From contig NZ_CP136423.1 in assembly GCF_034356035.1 (NCBI RefSeq), positions 1,550,001 to 1,614,000 of the forward strand: 64,000 nt of DNA, read 5' to 3'. This DNA is from Blautia hydrogenotrophica DSM 10507 (GTDB lineage Bacteria > Bacillota > Clostridia > Lachnospirales > Lachnospiraceae). The notes beneath the pieces are model-generated. The model did not search any database and was not told where the DNA came from. It was given only the letters and a program-made list of their open reading frames with translations. A program made the translations under genes and the position numbers. Within the stretch, counting starts at the first letter, position 1; every line of letters starts with the position of its first letter. Of the stretch, positions 1 to 7,559 are shown piece by piece.

Positions 1-396
1 ACGTCTTTGAGGTCCAACGAGGTAGTGTTAGAAAAACTGTTGAAGGTAGAGTCTATTAAGAAATATCCTGACGACACAGATCTTTTAGAGGATGTCATCA
101 TCGAGAATAAGCAGGCTATGGAGATGGCTAACATATACAGTGGCATCTTAAATGGCATGATGGGGACGTTTGCATCGGTTATCTCCAATAACCTGAACAT
201 TGTGATGAAGGCATTAGCTGTTATCACCATCGTAATGTCTATTCCGACGATTGTATTCAGTGCTTACGGCATGAATGTGAAGATATCTGGTATGCCCTTT
301 GCCGACAGCCATTGGGGATTTTTGATTATTATTCTAGCGTCTGTGATTATCAGCCTTGTAGCTGCCTTGATATTGTCGAAAAAGAAATTTTTCTAG
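1..396 (+). CDS. CorA-family divalent cation transporter, C-terminal part
   Basis: The reading frame is open from the first base, so the N-terminal cytoplasmic domain lies outside the window. The visible part has the end of the long helical stalk, a first membrane helix ending in the CorA signature YGMN, a short loop, a second membrane helix and a basic tail (SKKKFF). This is the standard C-terminal layout of CorA/MgtE-unrelated Mg2+ or Co2+ channels, in which GMN lines the pore entrance. The next gene starts 27 bases downstream with its own ribosome binding site. The family call is firm; ion specificity cannot be read from the sequence. Confidence 0.9.
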   Translation, partial: TSLRSNEVVLEKLLKVESIKKYPDDTDLLEDVIIENKQAMEMANIYSGILNGMMGTFASVISNNLNIVMKALAVITIVMSIPTIVFSAYGMNVKISGMPFADSHWGFLIIILASVIISLVAALILSKKKFF

Positions 397-423
397 GAAT
401 ATGAATTTACAAAAAGGAGACTT

Positions 424-1263
424 ATGAAGATCATTAACAAATTAGAGCGTAAATTTGGACGATTTGGAATTCCGCATTTGACCAACTATATTCTTGTGTG
501 TTATGTGATAGGATATCTGCTCAGCATGACAAAGACCTCGCTGATATCCTATCTTTATCTGGAACCTGGGCTGATTTTGCAGGGTCAGATCTGGAGGTTG
601 ATTACTTGGGTATTAGTCCCGCCGGGAATGTCTAATATTCTTTTTGTGCTGATTATGCTGATGTTTTATTATTCCCTCGGAACGACGCTGGAGCGTACCT
701 GGGGAACATTCCGGTATACGTTGTATATATTTTCAGGACTGCTATTTACCGTGATCGGTGCTTTTCTTCTGTATTTCATTGAGGGAGGCTATGTACTCTT
801 TGCCGGAATGTTTTCAACATATTATATCAGTATGTCTATTCTCCTGGCATTTGCGGTTTCCTATCCGGATATGCGGGTGCTGCTGTACTTTGTAATTCCA
901 ATTAAGATGAAGTGGATGGCTTTTGTCTATGTGGCGATGATAGGATACGATATCTTCAACTATGTGAGGATGGGTGTCTGGCAGATGGCAGTTCCGATTG
1001 TGGCTTCTCTGCTAAACTTTATCATCTTCTTTTTATCTACACGGGATATACAGCGTTATCATCCCAAAGAAGTCAAGCGCAGGCAGGAGTTTAAAAAAGC
1101 AGTCAACCCGACGAAGGTGACGACGATCACAAAACACAAATGTGCAGTTTGTGGTAGGACGGAGCGGGACGGAGAGAATTTGGAGTTTCGTTTCTGTTCA
1201 AAGTGCAATGGAAATTATGAGTACTGTCAAGATCATCTGTATACACATGAACATGTGAAATGA
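424..1263 (+). CDS. Rhomboid-like membrane protein with C-terminal zinc ribbon, probably non-proteolytic
   Basis: 279 residues with about six hydrophobic segments between residues 20 and 210, then a basic cytoplasmic stretch and a zinc ribbon (Cys240, 243, 258, 261, followed by Cys268 and His271). Two rhomboid hallmarks are visible: WRLITWVLVPP before a membrane helix, and LGTTLERTWG, which matches the rhomboid GxxxExxxG loop. The catalytic GxSG serine motif is not visible in the expected later helix (FSTYYISMSILLAFA), so this looks like a rhomboid pseudoprotease. The start has a good AAGGAGA site 6 bases upstream. Function is unknown; such proteins may act as membrane chaperones or adaptors. 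Confidence 0.7.
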   Translation: MKIINKLERKFGRFGIPHLTNYILVCYVIGYLLSMTKTSLISYLYLEPGLILQGQIWRLITWVLVPPGMSNILFVLIMLMFYYSLGTTLERTWGTFRYTLYIFSGLLFTVIGAFLLYFIEGGYVLFAGMFSTYYISMSILLAFAVSYPDMRVLLYFVIPIKMKWMAFVYVAMIGYDIFNYVRMGVWQMAVPIVASLLNFIIFFLSTRDIQRYHPKEVKRRQEFKKAVNPTKVTTITKHKCAVCGRTERDGENLEFRFCSKCNGNYEYCQDHLYTHEHVK

Positions 1264-1288
1264 GAGGGTAGAAGAAAGGGATTAGAAA

Positions 1289-2725
1289 ATGAAAAGAACG
1301 AAGATCATTTGTACTTTGGGACCGGCAACGGACAAGGAGGATGTCCTGGAAGAGTTGGTAAAGAATGGAATGGATATTGCCAGATTTAACTTTTCCCATG
1401 GAGACCACGAAGAACACAAAGGCCGGATGAATCGGTTGAAGACAGTCAGAGATGAGCTTAGTCTGCCAATTGCCACTGTTTTGGATACAAAGGGGCCGGA
1501 AATCAGGACTGGACTTTTGAAAGACGGAAAAAAAGTGACTCTGAAAAAGGGAGAAGAGTTTGTCCTGACACTTGGCGACTATGTGGGAGATGAGAAGAAG
1601 GTGGCCATTTCTTACAAAGGGCTCTGTGAAGATGTGGAGCCTGGAAGGACTATTCTCATTGATGATGGTCTGATTGGTCTTAGAGTAGAAAAGATTATAG
1701 ATAAAGATATTGTCTGCCGGGTTGAAAATGGTGGAGAGCTGGGAGAGCATAAGGGAGTCAATGTGCCGAATGTGAAAGTGCGCCTGCCCGGGATTACCGA
1801 GAAGGACAAAGAAGACATTCTCTTTGGAATTTCTCAGGGATTTGACTATATAGCGGCGTCTTTTGTGAGAAATGGAGAGGTCATCCGTGAGATTCGTGAA
1901 CTACTGAACGAAAACAACGGTGGACATATCGGGATTATCGCAAAGATAGAGAATGCGGAAGGTGTAGACAATATTGACGAGATTATTCAGGAAGTAGACG
2001 GCATTATGGTGGCCAGAGGGGATTTGGGAGTAGAGATTCCGTCCAGTCAGGTTCCACATATTCAAAAGCAAATCATCCGAAAATGTAATGAGAATTATGT
2101 GCCGGTCATCACGGCGACCCAGATGCTGGACTCCATGATTCGAAATCCGCGTCCTACTCGGGCGGAAGTGGCTGATGTGGCGAATGCAATCTACGACGGG
2201 ACAGATGCGATCATGCTGTCCGGGGAGACGGCTGCCGGTGCGTATCCGGTTGTGGCGTTGAGAACCATGGTGGAGATCGCTGAGACCACAGAGCCTTATG
2301 TGAGTCACCGCAGGTTTGTTCGTGACAGGAAAATGTTTCTCGGTAAGATGGTATCCAGCGCAGTGGGTTATGCGGCGGTAAACGCAGCTCATGATTTGTC
2401 AGCAAAATGTATTGTGACGCCCACAATGTCTGGGGAGACCGCGAAGCTGATCTCTAATTTCCGTCCGGATGTTCCCATCTATGCGGTTACGCCTAACGAG
2501 GTGGTACAGCATCAGCTTCAGCTGTATTGGGGAATCTGCCCGCTCAGAGGGTATCAGAGAGAGACCACGGAGCATATCATTGCCCAGTCTATGGGGGTCG
2601 TCCGTCAAAATGGTCTGGTTGAGAAAGGTGAGCTGGTGGTTTTCACCTGCGGAGATCCGGCCACAAATGTGAGAACCGGTGAGGGCTTCGTGACCAATAT
2701 GCTTCACATTGTGGAGGCAAAATAA
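1289..2725 (+). CDS. pyk: Pyruvate kinase
   Basis: Converts phosphoenolpyruvate and ADP to pyruvate and ATP in glycolysis. The 478-residue protein begins with KRTKIICTLGPATD and contains the catalytic-site block LDTKGPEIRTG and the Mg2+/PEP-binding block MVARGDLGVEIP. The C-terminal domain ends near residue 475, so the extra PEP-utiliser-like domain found in many Bacillus enzymes is absent. It lies 25 bases after the rhomboid-like gene and 25 bases before lysA, all in the same direction, so co-transcription is possible. Confidence 0.97.
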   Translation: MKRTKIICTLGPATDKEDVLEELVKNGMDIARFNFSHGDHEEHKGRMNRLKTVRDELSLPIATVLDTKGPEIRTGLLKDGKKVTLKKGEEFVLTLGDYVGDEKKVAISYKGLCEDVEPGRTILIDDGLIGLRVEKIIDKDIVCRVENGGELGEHKGVNVPNVKVRLPGITEKDKEDILFGISQGFDYIAASFVRNGEVIREIRELLNENNGGHIGIIAKIENAEGVDNIDEIIQEVDGIMVARGDLGVEIPSSQVPHIQKQIIRKCNENYVPVITATQMLDSMIRNPRPTRAEVADVANAIYDGTDAIMLSGETAAGAYPVVALRTMVEIAETTEPYVSHRRFVRDRKMFLGKMVSSAVGYAAVNAAHDLSAKCIVTPTMSGETAKLISNFRPDVPIYAVTPNEVVQHQLQLYWGICPLRGYQRETTEHIIAQSMGVVRQNGLVEKGELVVFTCGDPATNVRTGEGFVTNMLHIVEAK

Positions 2726-2750
2726 TACGTCGAAAGAGGAGATCTGAGAT

Positions 2751-4034
2751 ATGAAGAAAAAACCATTTGTAACATTGGAGAAATTAAAAGAGATCACAAA
2801 GGAATATCCGACACCCTTTCATCTCTATGACGAAAAAGGAATCCGTGAAAATGCGAAGGCTCTAAAAGAGGCCTTTGCGTGGAACAAGGGATATAAAGAG
2901 TACTTCGCAGTAAAAGCTACACCAAATCCATATCTAATTCAGATTCTTCAGGAGTATGGTTGTGGCTGTGACTGCTCTTCGCTGACTGAGCTCATGATGG
3001 CGAAAGCTTTGGGCTGCAAAGGGGACGATATTATGTTTTCCTCCAATGCGACGCCTGCCAATGAGTATGAGTATGCCAGAAAGATCGGGGCGATTATTAA
3101 TCTGGATGATATCACGCATATTGATTTTCTGGAAAAAGTGACAGGGAGCATTCCAAAAAAAATTAGCTGCCGCTATAATCCAGGCGGATTGTTCAAAATC
3201 AGCAATGATATTATGGATAATCCCGGGGATGCGAAGTACGGGATGACTACGGAGCAGATTTTCGAGGCATTTAAGATTCTAAAGAGTAAAGGGGCGCAGG
3301 AATTTGGAATTCACGCTTTCTTGGCGAGCAACACAGTGACCAATGACTACTATCCGACTCTAGCAAAAGTGCTGTTTGAGGTGGCTGTAAAATTGAAGGA
3401 AGAGACCGGTGCGAAGATTACCTTCATCAATTTGTCGGGAGGAATCGGCATTCCTTATCGCCCAGATCAGACAGCCAACGATATCCGTGTTATCGGAGAG
3501 GGTGTGCGCAAAGTCTACGAGGAGGTTCTGGTTCCGGCAGGAATGGGTGATGTCGCTTTGTATACGGAGCTGGGGCGTTTTATGATGGGCCCGTACGGTG
3601 CTCTGGTGACGACGGCCATTCATGAGAAACATACTTATAAGGAATACATCGGCTGTGACGCCTGTGCGGCAAACCTGATGCGTCCTGCGATGTATGGAGC
3701 TTATCATCATATCACGGTCATGGGAAAAGAGGATGCACCTTGCGATCATACTTATGATGTGACAGGGTCTCTGTGTGAGAACAATGATAAATTTGCAATC
3801 GACCGGAAGCTTCCAAAGATCGAGATGGGAGATCTTCTGTTTCTGCACGATGCCGGTGCACATGGATTTTCCATGGGATATAATTACAACGGAAAACTGA
3901 GATCCGCCGAGATTTTGTTGAAGGAGGACGGCAGCTATCAGATGATTCGCAGAGCTGAGAAGCCGCAGGATTATTTTGCTACCTTTGACTGTTTTCCGAT
4001 TTACGAAAAGCTGACGGAGGATGCTGAAAAATAG
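2751..4034 (+). CDS. lysA: Diaminopimelate decarboxylase (PLP fold type III)
   Basis: Predicted to make L-lysine from meso-diaminopimelate. The PLP-binding lysine is Lys55 in FAVKATPNP, the glycine-rich phosphate-binding stretch is NLSGGIGIPY, the catalytic cysteine is in GSLCENND, and the C-terminal HDAGAHGFSMGYNYN supplies the conserved tyrosine. At 427 residues it is of normal length. It follows pyk by 25 bases and I saw no lysine riboswitch directly upstream, so expression probably depends on the upstream promoter. The sequence belongs to the atypical Clostridia branch, so a related amino acid decarboxylase is a remote alternative. Confidence 0.85.
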   Translation: MKKKPFVTLEKLKEITKEYPTPFHLYDEKGIRENAKALKEAFAWNKGYKEYFAVKATPNPYLIQILQEYGCGCDCSSLTELMMAKALGCKGDDIMFSSNATPANEYEYARKIGAIINLDDITHIDFLEKVTGSIPKKISCRYNPGGLFKISNDIMDNPGDAKYGMTTEQIFEAFKILKSKGAQEFGIHAFLASNTVTNDYYPTLAKVLFEVAVKLKEETGAKITFINLSGGIGIPYRPDQTANDIRVIGEGVRKVYEEVLVPAGMGDVALYTELGRFMMGPYGALVTTAIHEKHTYKEYIGCDACAANLMRPAMYGAYHHITVMGKEDAPCDHTYDVTGSLCENNDKFAIDRKLPKIEMGDLLFLHDAGAHGFSMGYNYNGKLRSAEILLKEDGSYQMIRRAEKPQDYFATFDCFPIYEKLTEDAEK

Positions 4035-4087
4035 AGTAGATAATTAAACTTTGGGCAGTTTTCTCTGACACCGCCGGGAGGTTGTTG

Positions 4088-4130
4088 TTAAGGCCATGGC
4101 CGCTGGAAATTCAGCGAGACATGGCCTTAA
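4088..4130. repeat. Bipartite palindrome after lysA
   Basis: Perfect outer arms TTAAGGCCATG and CATGGCCTTAA (4088-4098 and 4120-4130) enclose a second perfect hairpin (CGCTG-GAAATT-CAGCG, 4101-4116). No T run follows on either strand, so it is not a standard terminator. It may be an RNA stem protecting the lysA transcript or a decayed repeat. A TCAAGCTTGAGGGGAC segment just after it resembles part of the dispersed repeat family seen elsewhere. Confidence 0.6.
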
Positions 4131-4228
4131 GCTGTTAAAAATGGGCTGCTCTTCTCAAGCTTGAGGGGACGAAGTCGGGTCTGGTGTTTTGTCATTTTAT
4201 CGACTTTGAATTTTGGAGGTGAATGCGG

Positions 4229-4591
4229 ATGAAACTGAGAAATGTGTTGATTGTTGTAAAGGACATCGAAAAATCAAAGCAATTTTATCATGATTTGTTT
4301 GGGCTCGACATGGTGCTGGACAACGATGGCAATATGATTTTAACGGAGGGCCTCGTACTCCAAGAAGAAAAAATTTGGAGAGAGTTTCTCCAAAAGGAGA
4401 TCATTCCAGAGAATCATTCCTGTGAACTATATTTTGAAGAACGTGATATAGAGGCCTTTGTCCAAAAGCTCGAAAGGCTGTATCCTTCGGTTAAATATGT
4501 CAACAGGCTTATGACACACAGCTGGGGACAAAAAGTAATTCGATTTTACGACCTGGACGGAAATTTGATAGAGGTGGGAACTCCGATGTAA
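4229..4591 (+). CDS. VOC-superfamily (glyoxalase/dioxygenase fold) protein
   Basis: About 120 residues with one vicinal-oxygen-chelate module: an N-terminal beta-alpha unit (NVLIVVKDIEKSKQFYHDLFG) and a C-terminal DLDGNLIEVG strand with the usual metal-ligand glutamate. Two start codons are possible, 4223 and 4229. The GGAGGT site at 4215-4220 is 8 bases from 4229 but only 2 from 4223, so 4229 is chosen. Substrate cannot be predicted. Its TAA stop is formed by the first bases of a dispersed palindromic repeat (4589-4638), suggesting the repeat inserted at or recombined into the gene end. Confidence 0.75.
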   Translation: MKLRNVLIVVKDIEKSKQFYHDLFGLDMVLDNDGNMILTEGLVLQEEKIWREFLQKEIIPENHSCELYFEERDIEAFVQKLERLYPSVKYVNRLMTHSWGQKVIRFYDLDGNLIEVGTPM

Positions 4592-4638
4592 TAGGAAAGA
4601 ACTTTCACACATTAGCGTGACAAGGTCTTCCCTATTAT
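4589..4638. repeat. Dispersed palindromic repeat, copy A
   Basis: An imperfect palindrome: AATAGGAAAGAACTTTCACAC facing GTGACAAGGTCTTCCCTATT as reverse complement. Related copies lie near 8931, 34598, 39408, 53890 and 54107. This copy has only the first module (the AGGAAAG palindrome) and lacks the GC-rich second module. Confidence 0.8.
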
Positions 4639-4686
4639 AGAAGAGAGTGGGTAATCCTACTTCAGTATTGCAGCCTGCACATAAAA

Positions 4687-4715
4687 AAATCCGAGTTTTT
4701 TTAAAACTCGGATTT
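4687..4715. terminator. Bidirectional intrinsic terminator after tRNA-Leu
   Basis: Perfect 13-base arms AAATCCGAGTTTT and AAAACTCGGATTT with a TTT loop. T runs flank it on both strands, so it can stop tRNA transcription (minus strand) and readthrough from the VOC gene side. Confidence 0.88.
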
Positions 4716-4720
4716 TTTAC

Positions 4721-4804
4721 TGCCGGCGATGGGACTTGAACCCATACGTTGTTGCCAACAACAGATTTTGAGTCTGCCTCGTCTGCCAATTCCGACACGC
4801 CGGC
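4721..4804 (-). tRNA. tRNA-Leu (anticodon CAA)
   Basis: Read on the minus strand, the 84-base gene has acceptor arms GCCGGCG and CGCCGGC with discriminator A, a D arm containing AATTGGCAG, an anticodon loop CTCAAAA (anticodon CAA, decoding UUG), a long variable arm with GTTGGCAAC, and a T arm ATGGGTTCAAGTCCCAT. The long variable arm and the loop identify leucine. CCA is not encoded. Confidence 0.95.
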
Positions 4805-4825
4805 GTATTTCTTGAACCGAGAATT

Positions 4826-4854
4826 ATAATACCATAATTGCTGTATCTTTGCAA
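4826..4854 (-). promoter_or_regulatory. Promoter of tRNA-Leu
   Basis: On the minus strand, TTGCAA (4854-4849) is followed after 17 bases by TATTAT (4831-4826), about 22 bases upstream of the tRNA 5' end. Confidence 0.6.
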
Positions 4855-4962
4855 GCGTTTTTTTAATTTTTTTATTTTCGTAAACATTTAACAAAATGCT
4901 ATCAATTATCTGATATTTTTGGAGCTGATTTTTGCGCAAAATTATCCCGCAAGGTATTTTAA

Positions 4963-4991
4963 TTGACATACTTATTTAAAACGTGTACAAT
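4963..4991 (+). promoter_or_regulatory. Promoter of the lacI-type/deoR-type pair
   Basis: Consensus TTGACA (4963-4968), 17-base spacer, TACAAT (4986-4991). About 80 bases of leader precede the LacI-family start. The rest of 4805-5077 is AT-rich with no gene. Confidence 0.75.
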
Positions 4992-5077
4992 AAGAAAAAA
5001 CAATAAAATGTGAGATAAAGTACGTAAGAGTTTCATAAAATTTAAAAGTTGGTACATTCCGACTGGAAGGGAACGAG

Positions 5078-6088
5078 ATGGGAAAAAGTAGGGTGACGAT
5101 TCGGGATATCGCTAGGGAAGCAGGGGTATCTCATGCGACTGTGTCGAGAGCTTTAAATAATCACCGGGAAATCAATATTGAGACTCGAAAAAGGATTCAC
5201 GAATTGGCTAGACAGATGAACTACATTCCGGATGGAATCGCAAGGGGATTGGTGACGAACCGCTCTAATTGTGTTGGCATGATTATTCCAGACATGGACA
5301 ACCAGTTTGTAGATCGGGTGGTGGACGGGGCGGAAGATTACCTTAATGGAAACGGTCGGTGTATGATTCTGGCTCAATCTAGATATCAGGAAGGCAAAGA
5401 GCTGAATTTGGTGAAGACAATGCTAGAGCAGAGGGTCGAGGGATTGATTGTTAGTCCTCTGTCAGTGGACAATTTGACGAAGATCAAAGAGCTCTGTCAA
5501 GATATTCCTCTGGTCTTTGTGTGTGCGGATACCTCGGAATATGGAGAGAGATGTGTAGCTTCTGATGATTACTCCATTGGAAGGTGTGTGGCGGAATATC
5601 TGCTGAGTCTGGGACACAGGGAAATATTGTATATGGGCGGCGATGAAAAAAATCAGGGAATATGCAGAAGGGTTCAAGGGTTCCGGAAAGTACTGGAAGA
5701 ACAGGGATACACAGATATAGAAGAACGGGTGATTATGTGCCCTCTTCCAAGAGAATCAGGCTATGAACAGACGCAGAGACTGATTCGTCGGGGAAAGCTT
5801 CCGACTGCGATTGCGGCTGCGAATGACATGATGGCCATCGGGGTGATGGAAGCATTGTACCATGACGGTTATCGCGTGCCAGAAGATGTATCTGTGATTG
5901 GGTGTGATGATATTGATTTCGCGGGATTTCCACAGATTTCTCTGACTACCATTGCCCAGCCAGGATACGAGATAGGCAGAAGAGCAGCGAAAATGCTTTT
6001 TCAGGAGAAAGAACGGGGACAGAATAGAATAATCTTAGAACCGTCTTTGAAGATCAGGAAATCCTGCCAGGCATATAATGGGGGATAA
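5078..6088 (+). CDS. LacI-family transcriptional regulator
   Basis: 336 residues. The N-terminal helix-turn-helix (TIRDIAREAGVSHATVSRAL, residues 7-26) and the hinge helix region (MNYIPDGIARGL) are typical of LacI/GalR repressors. The rest is a periplasmic-binding-protein-like sensor with NDMMAIGVMEALYHDG and the late GCDDIDFAGFPQISLTT block seen in sugar-responsive members. The ligand is unknown. A DeoR-family gene follows after 18 bases; no catabolic genes are adjacent, so the pair probably controls distant loci. Confidence 0.93.
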   Translation: MGKSRVTIRDIAREAGVSHATVSRALNNHREINIETRKRIHELARQMNYIPDGIARGLVTNRSNCVGMIIPDMDNQFVDRVVDGAEDYLNGNGRCMILAQSRYQEGKELNLVKTMLEQRVEGLIVSPLSVDNLTKIKELCQDIPLVFVCADTSEYGERCVASDDYSIGRCVAEYLLSLGHREILYMGGDEKNQGICRRVQGFRKVLEEQGYTDIEERVIMCPLPRESGYEQTQRLIRRGKLPTAIAAANDMMAIGVMEALYHDGYRVPEDVSVIGCDDIDFAGFPQISLTTIAQPGYEIGRRAAKMLFQEKERGQNRIILEPSLKIRKSCQAYNGG

Positions 6089-6106
6089 GAGTTTTGGAGG
6101 TTTAAA

Positions 6107-6871
6107 ATGCTTGCAACGGAGCGCAGAGAATTAATTTGTAAAATTGTCAATGAAAAGAAAAGGGTCAGGGTTTCAGAACTGAGCCGCCGTCTGCATACTA
6201 CGGAAGCAACCGTGAGACGAGATCTCTCAGAGCTTCAAAATGAGAAAAAAGTGTTGAGAACTCACGGAGGAGCTGTCTCAGTCTCTTTCAAAGCGGATAA
6301 GAAAAAGGAACAGCGGCAAGAGGAAAAGAGGCGGGCGTACAGAGCTATGGCGGAGGCAGTCTATAGTTTTTTGAGGGAGGGGGATACTCTTCTTTTGGAT
6401 GGCTCGGAGAGCGTATTGGAGCTTTGCGGCCTTTTAAAAACCGGTAAGAAAAGGGGAATCACTGTGGTCACGAATTCTTTCCAGGTTGTGGAAAGTTTGA
6501 AGGACGGAGATCTTGTATTGATACATGTGGGAGGAAATGTCAATTCTGGTAGTTGTATCAGCGTGGGAACGATTGCAGAGAATGTAATCCGTTCTTTGAG
6601 GGTGAACAAAGCGATATTCAGTGTACAGGGTGTGGAACCTCGTTATGGTTGTTCTGTACTGGATTTCGCTGAGGCCTCCATGAAACATGTGATGATGGAG
6701 AGTGCAGAGCAAGTTTTTGTACTGGCAGAGCACAGTAGTTTTTCCTCTGAGTATCTGGCAAAAGTGACAGATTCGTTAGAAGGGGTAGATTATCTGATTA
6801 CGGACTGTCATACGCCAAAACTGGACTATACTCCTTACAGCAAAAAAGTTAAGCTGGTGACGGCATTGTAA
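6107..6871 (+). CDS. DeoR/GlpR-family transcriptional regulator
   Basis: 254 residues. The N-terminal winged helix reads ERRELICKIVNEKKRVRVSE and continues with TTEATVRRDLSELQ and RTHGGAV, the DeoR-family recognition helix and wing. The C-terminal sensor has the sugar-phosphate-isomerase-like fold (DTLLLDGSESVLELC, VVTNSFQVVE, ADHSS-like AEHSSFSSE, TD). It is preceded by a GGAGG site and lies 18 bases after the LacI gene. Members of this family bind AACGAA/TGAACA-type boxes, so it is one candidate regulator of the sugar cluster at 54-64 kb; that link is inference only. Confidence 0.92.
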   Translation: MLATERRELICKIVNEKKRVRVSELSRRLHTTEATVRRDLSELQNEKKVLRTHGGAVSVSFKADKKKEQRQEEKRRAYRAMAEAVYSFLREGDTLLLDGSESVLELCGLLKTGKKRGITVVTNSFQVVESLKDGDLVLIHVGGNVNSGSCISVGTIAENVIRSLRVNKAIFSVQGVEPRYGCSVLDFAEASMKHVMMESAEQVFVLAEHSSFSSEYLAKVTDSLEGVDYLITDCHTPKLDYTPYSKKVKLVTAL

Positions 6872-6897
6872 TTGTAGGTATTTTTATCCAGTTTATC

Positions 6898-6947
6898 TTG
6901 ACAAATGACTTAGATAATGCTAACTTATAGATAGTTAATGGCGACTA
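6898..6947 (+). promoter_or_regulatory. Promoter and first inverted repeat upstream of the DUF2325 gene
   Basis: TTGACA (6898-6903) and TAACTT (6921-6926) are separated by 17 bases. Just downstream, TAGTTA and TAACTA form an inverted repeat around ATGGCGAC. A similar half-site recurs at 7174-7191. Confidence 0.5.
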
Positions 6948-6989
6948 ACTAAAAAACGAGAATCTATAGTTGAAAACGTGTGAGAAGCG

Positions 6990-7165
6990 GTGGAGCGGTT
7001 AATACTAATTTTAGGATACTTGAAGACATAAATCAAAAATAGAACTGGGCGGATACCGGACGCGACTGGTATCCCGAGCGGGAAGTGTGTTTTTGACAAG
7101 TTTTCCGTGCGCAAAGGTATTTACAGTAATAGGCGGTTCGCGATGGATGCCGCCTGTTGTTTTAA
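6990..7165 (+). ncRNA. Structured leader or small RNA of unknown family
   Basis: The segment contains a perfect 7-base stem (GGATACC and GGTATCC) around GGACGCGACT, then a CCCGAGCGGG block, and ends in the hairpin AGGCGG...CCGCCT followed by GTTGTTTT, which resembles a terminator. No open frame explains it. I could not match it to a riboswitch class from memory. It could be a cis-regulatory leader for the DUF2325 gene or an independent RNA. Confidence 0.4.
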
Positions 7166-7173
7166 ACATCAAT

Positions 7174-7191
7174 AGTTAGTAATAACTAACT
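7174..7191. promoter_or_regulatory. Perfect inverted repeat next to the DUF2325 ribosome binding site
   Basis: AGTTAGT-AATA-ACTAACT lies immediately before the AAAGGAGG site. It resembles operators of DtxR/MntR-type metal regulators, but no regulator is adjacent, so this is an inference. Confidence 0.5.
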
Positions 7192-7206
7192 TAAAGGAGG
7201 GTGTAT

Positions 7207-7500
7207 ATGAGCGTAGTAATTGTGGGAGGACATGACCGTATGGTCTGCCAATACAAAAGAATTTGTAAAAAGTATAACTGCAAAGCGAAAGTGTTTACGC
7301 AAATGTCGGCTCAGCTGAATAAGCAGATGGGTAGTCCGGATTTGTTTATTCTGTTTACGAATACAGTTTCCCATAAAATGGTGAAATGTGCCTTGGATGA
7401 GGCGAAGAGAAGCAAGGCCCAGGTAGTTCGGTGCCATACCAGCAGTGGTACCGCTCTTATCGATATTTTAGAGTGTCAGATGGGAGCGGTTACAGCGTAA
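7207..7500 (+). CDS. DUF2325 protein
   Basis: 97 residues, starting MSVVIVGGHDRM. The pattern IVGGHDRM, a middle lysine-rich strand and a C-terminal RCHTSSGTALIDIL match the small DUF2325 proteins of Clostridia, whose biochemical function is not known to me. The ATG at 7207 is preferred over the GTG at 7201 because AGGAGG at 7195-7200 is then about 6 bases away. It is followed after 59 bases by dinB. The palindromes upstream suggest regulation, possibly by a metal-dependent repressor. Confidence 0.75.
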   Translation: MSVVIVGGHDRMVCQYKRICKKYNCKAKVFTQMSAQLNKQMGSPDLFILFTNTVSHKMVKCALDEAKRSKAQVVRCHTSSGTALIDILECQMGAVTA

Positions 7501-7559
7501 AATCTAAACTTGAATTTTTTAAACACTTTCTGTATAATGAGACAGAAGGTGGAGAAAAT

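Noticed and set aside
4088..4130. Terminator of lysA
   Set aside because: The stem is perfect but no T run follows on either strand; recorded as a repeat with unknown role.
6990..7165. Resemblance of GTGGAGC...TACTAAT...ACTTGA to the 3' end of 23S rRNA and of a later part to 5S rRNA
   Set aside because: Matches are short and interrupted, the stems differ, and no rRNA gene body is present. Treated as an unknown structured leader instead.
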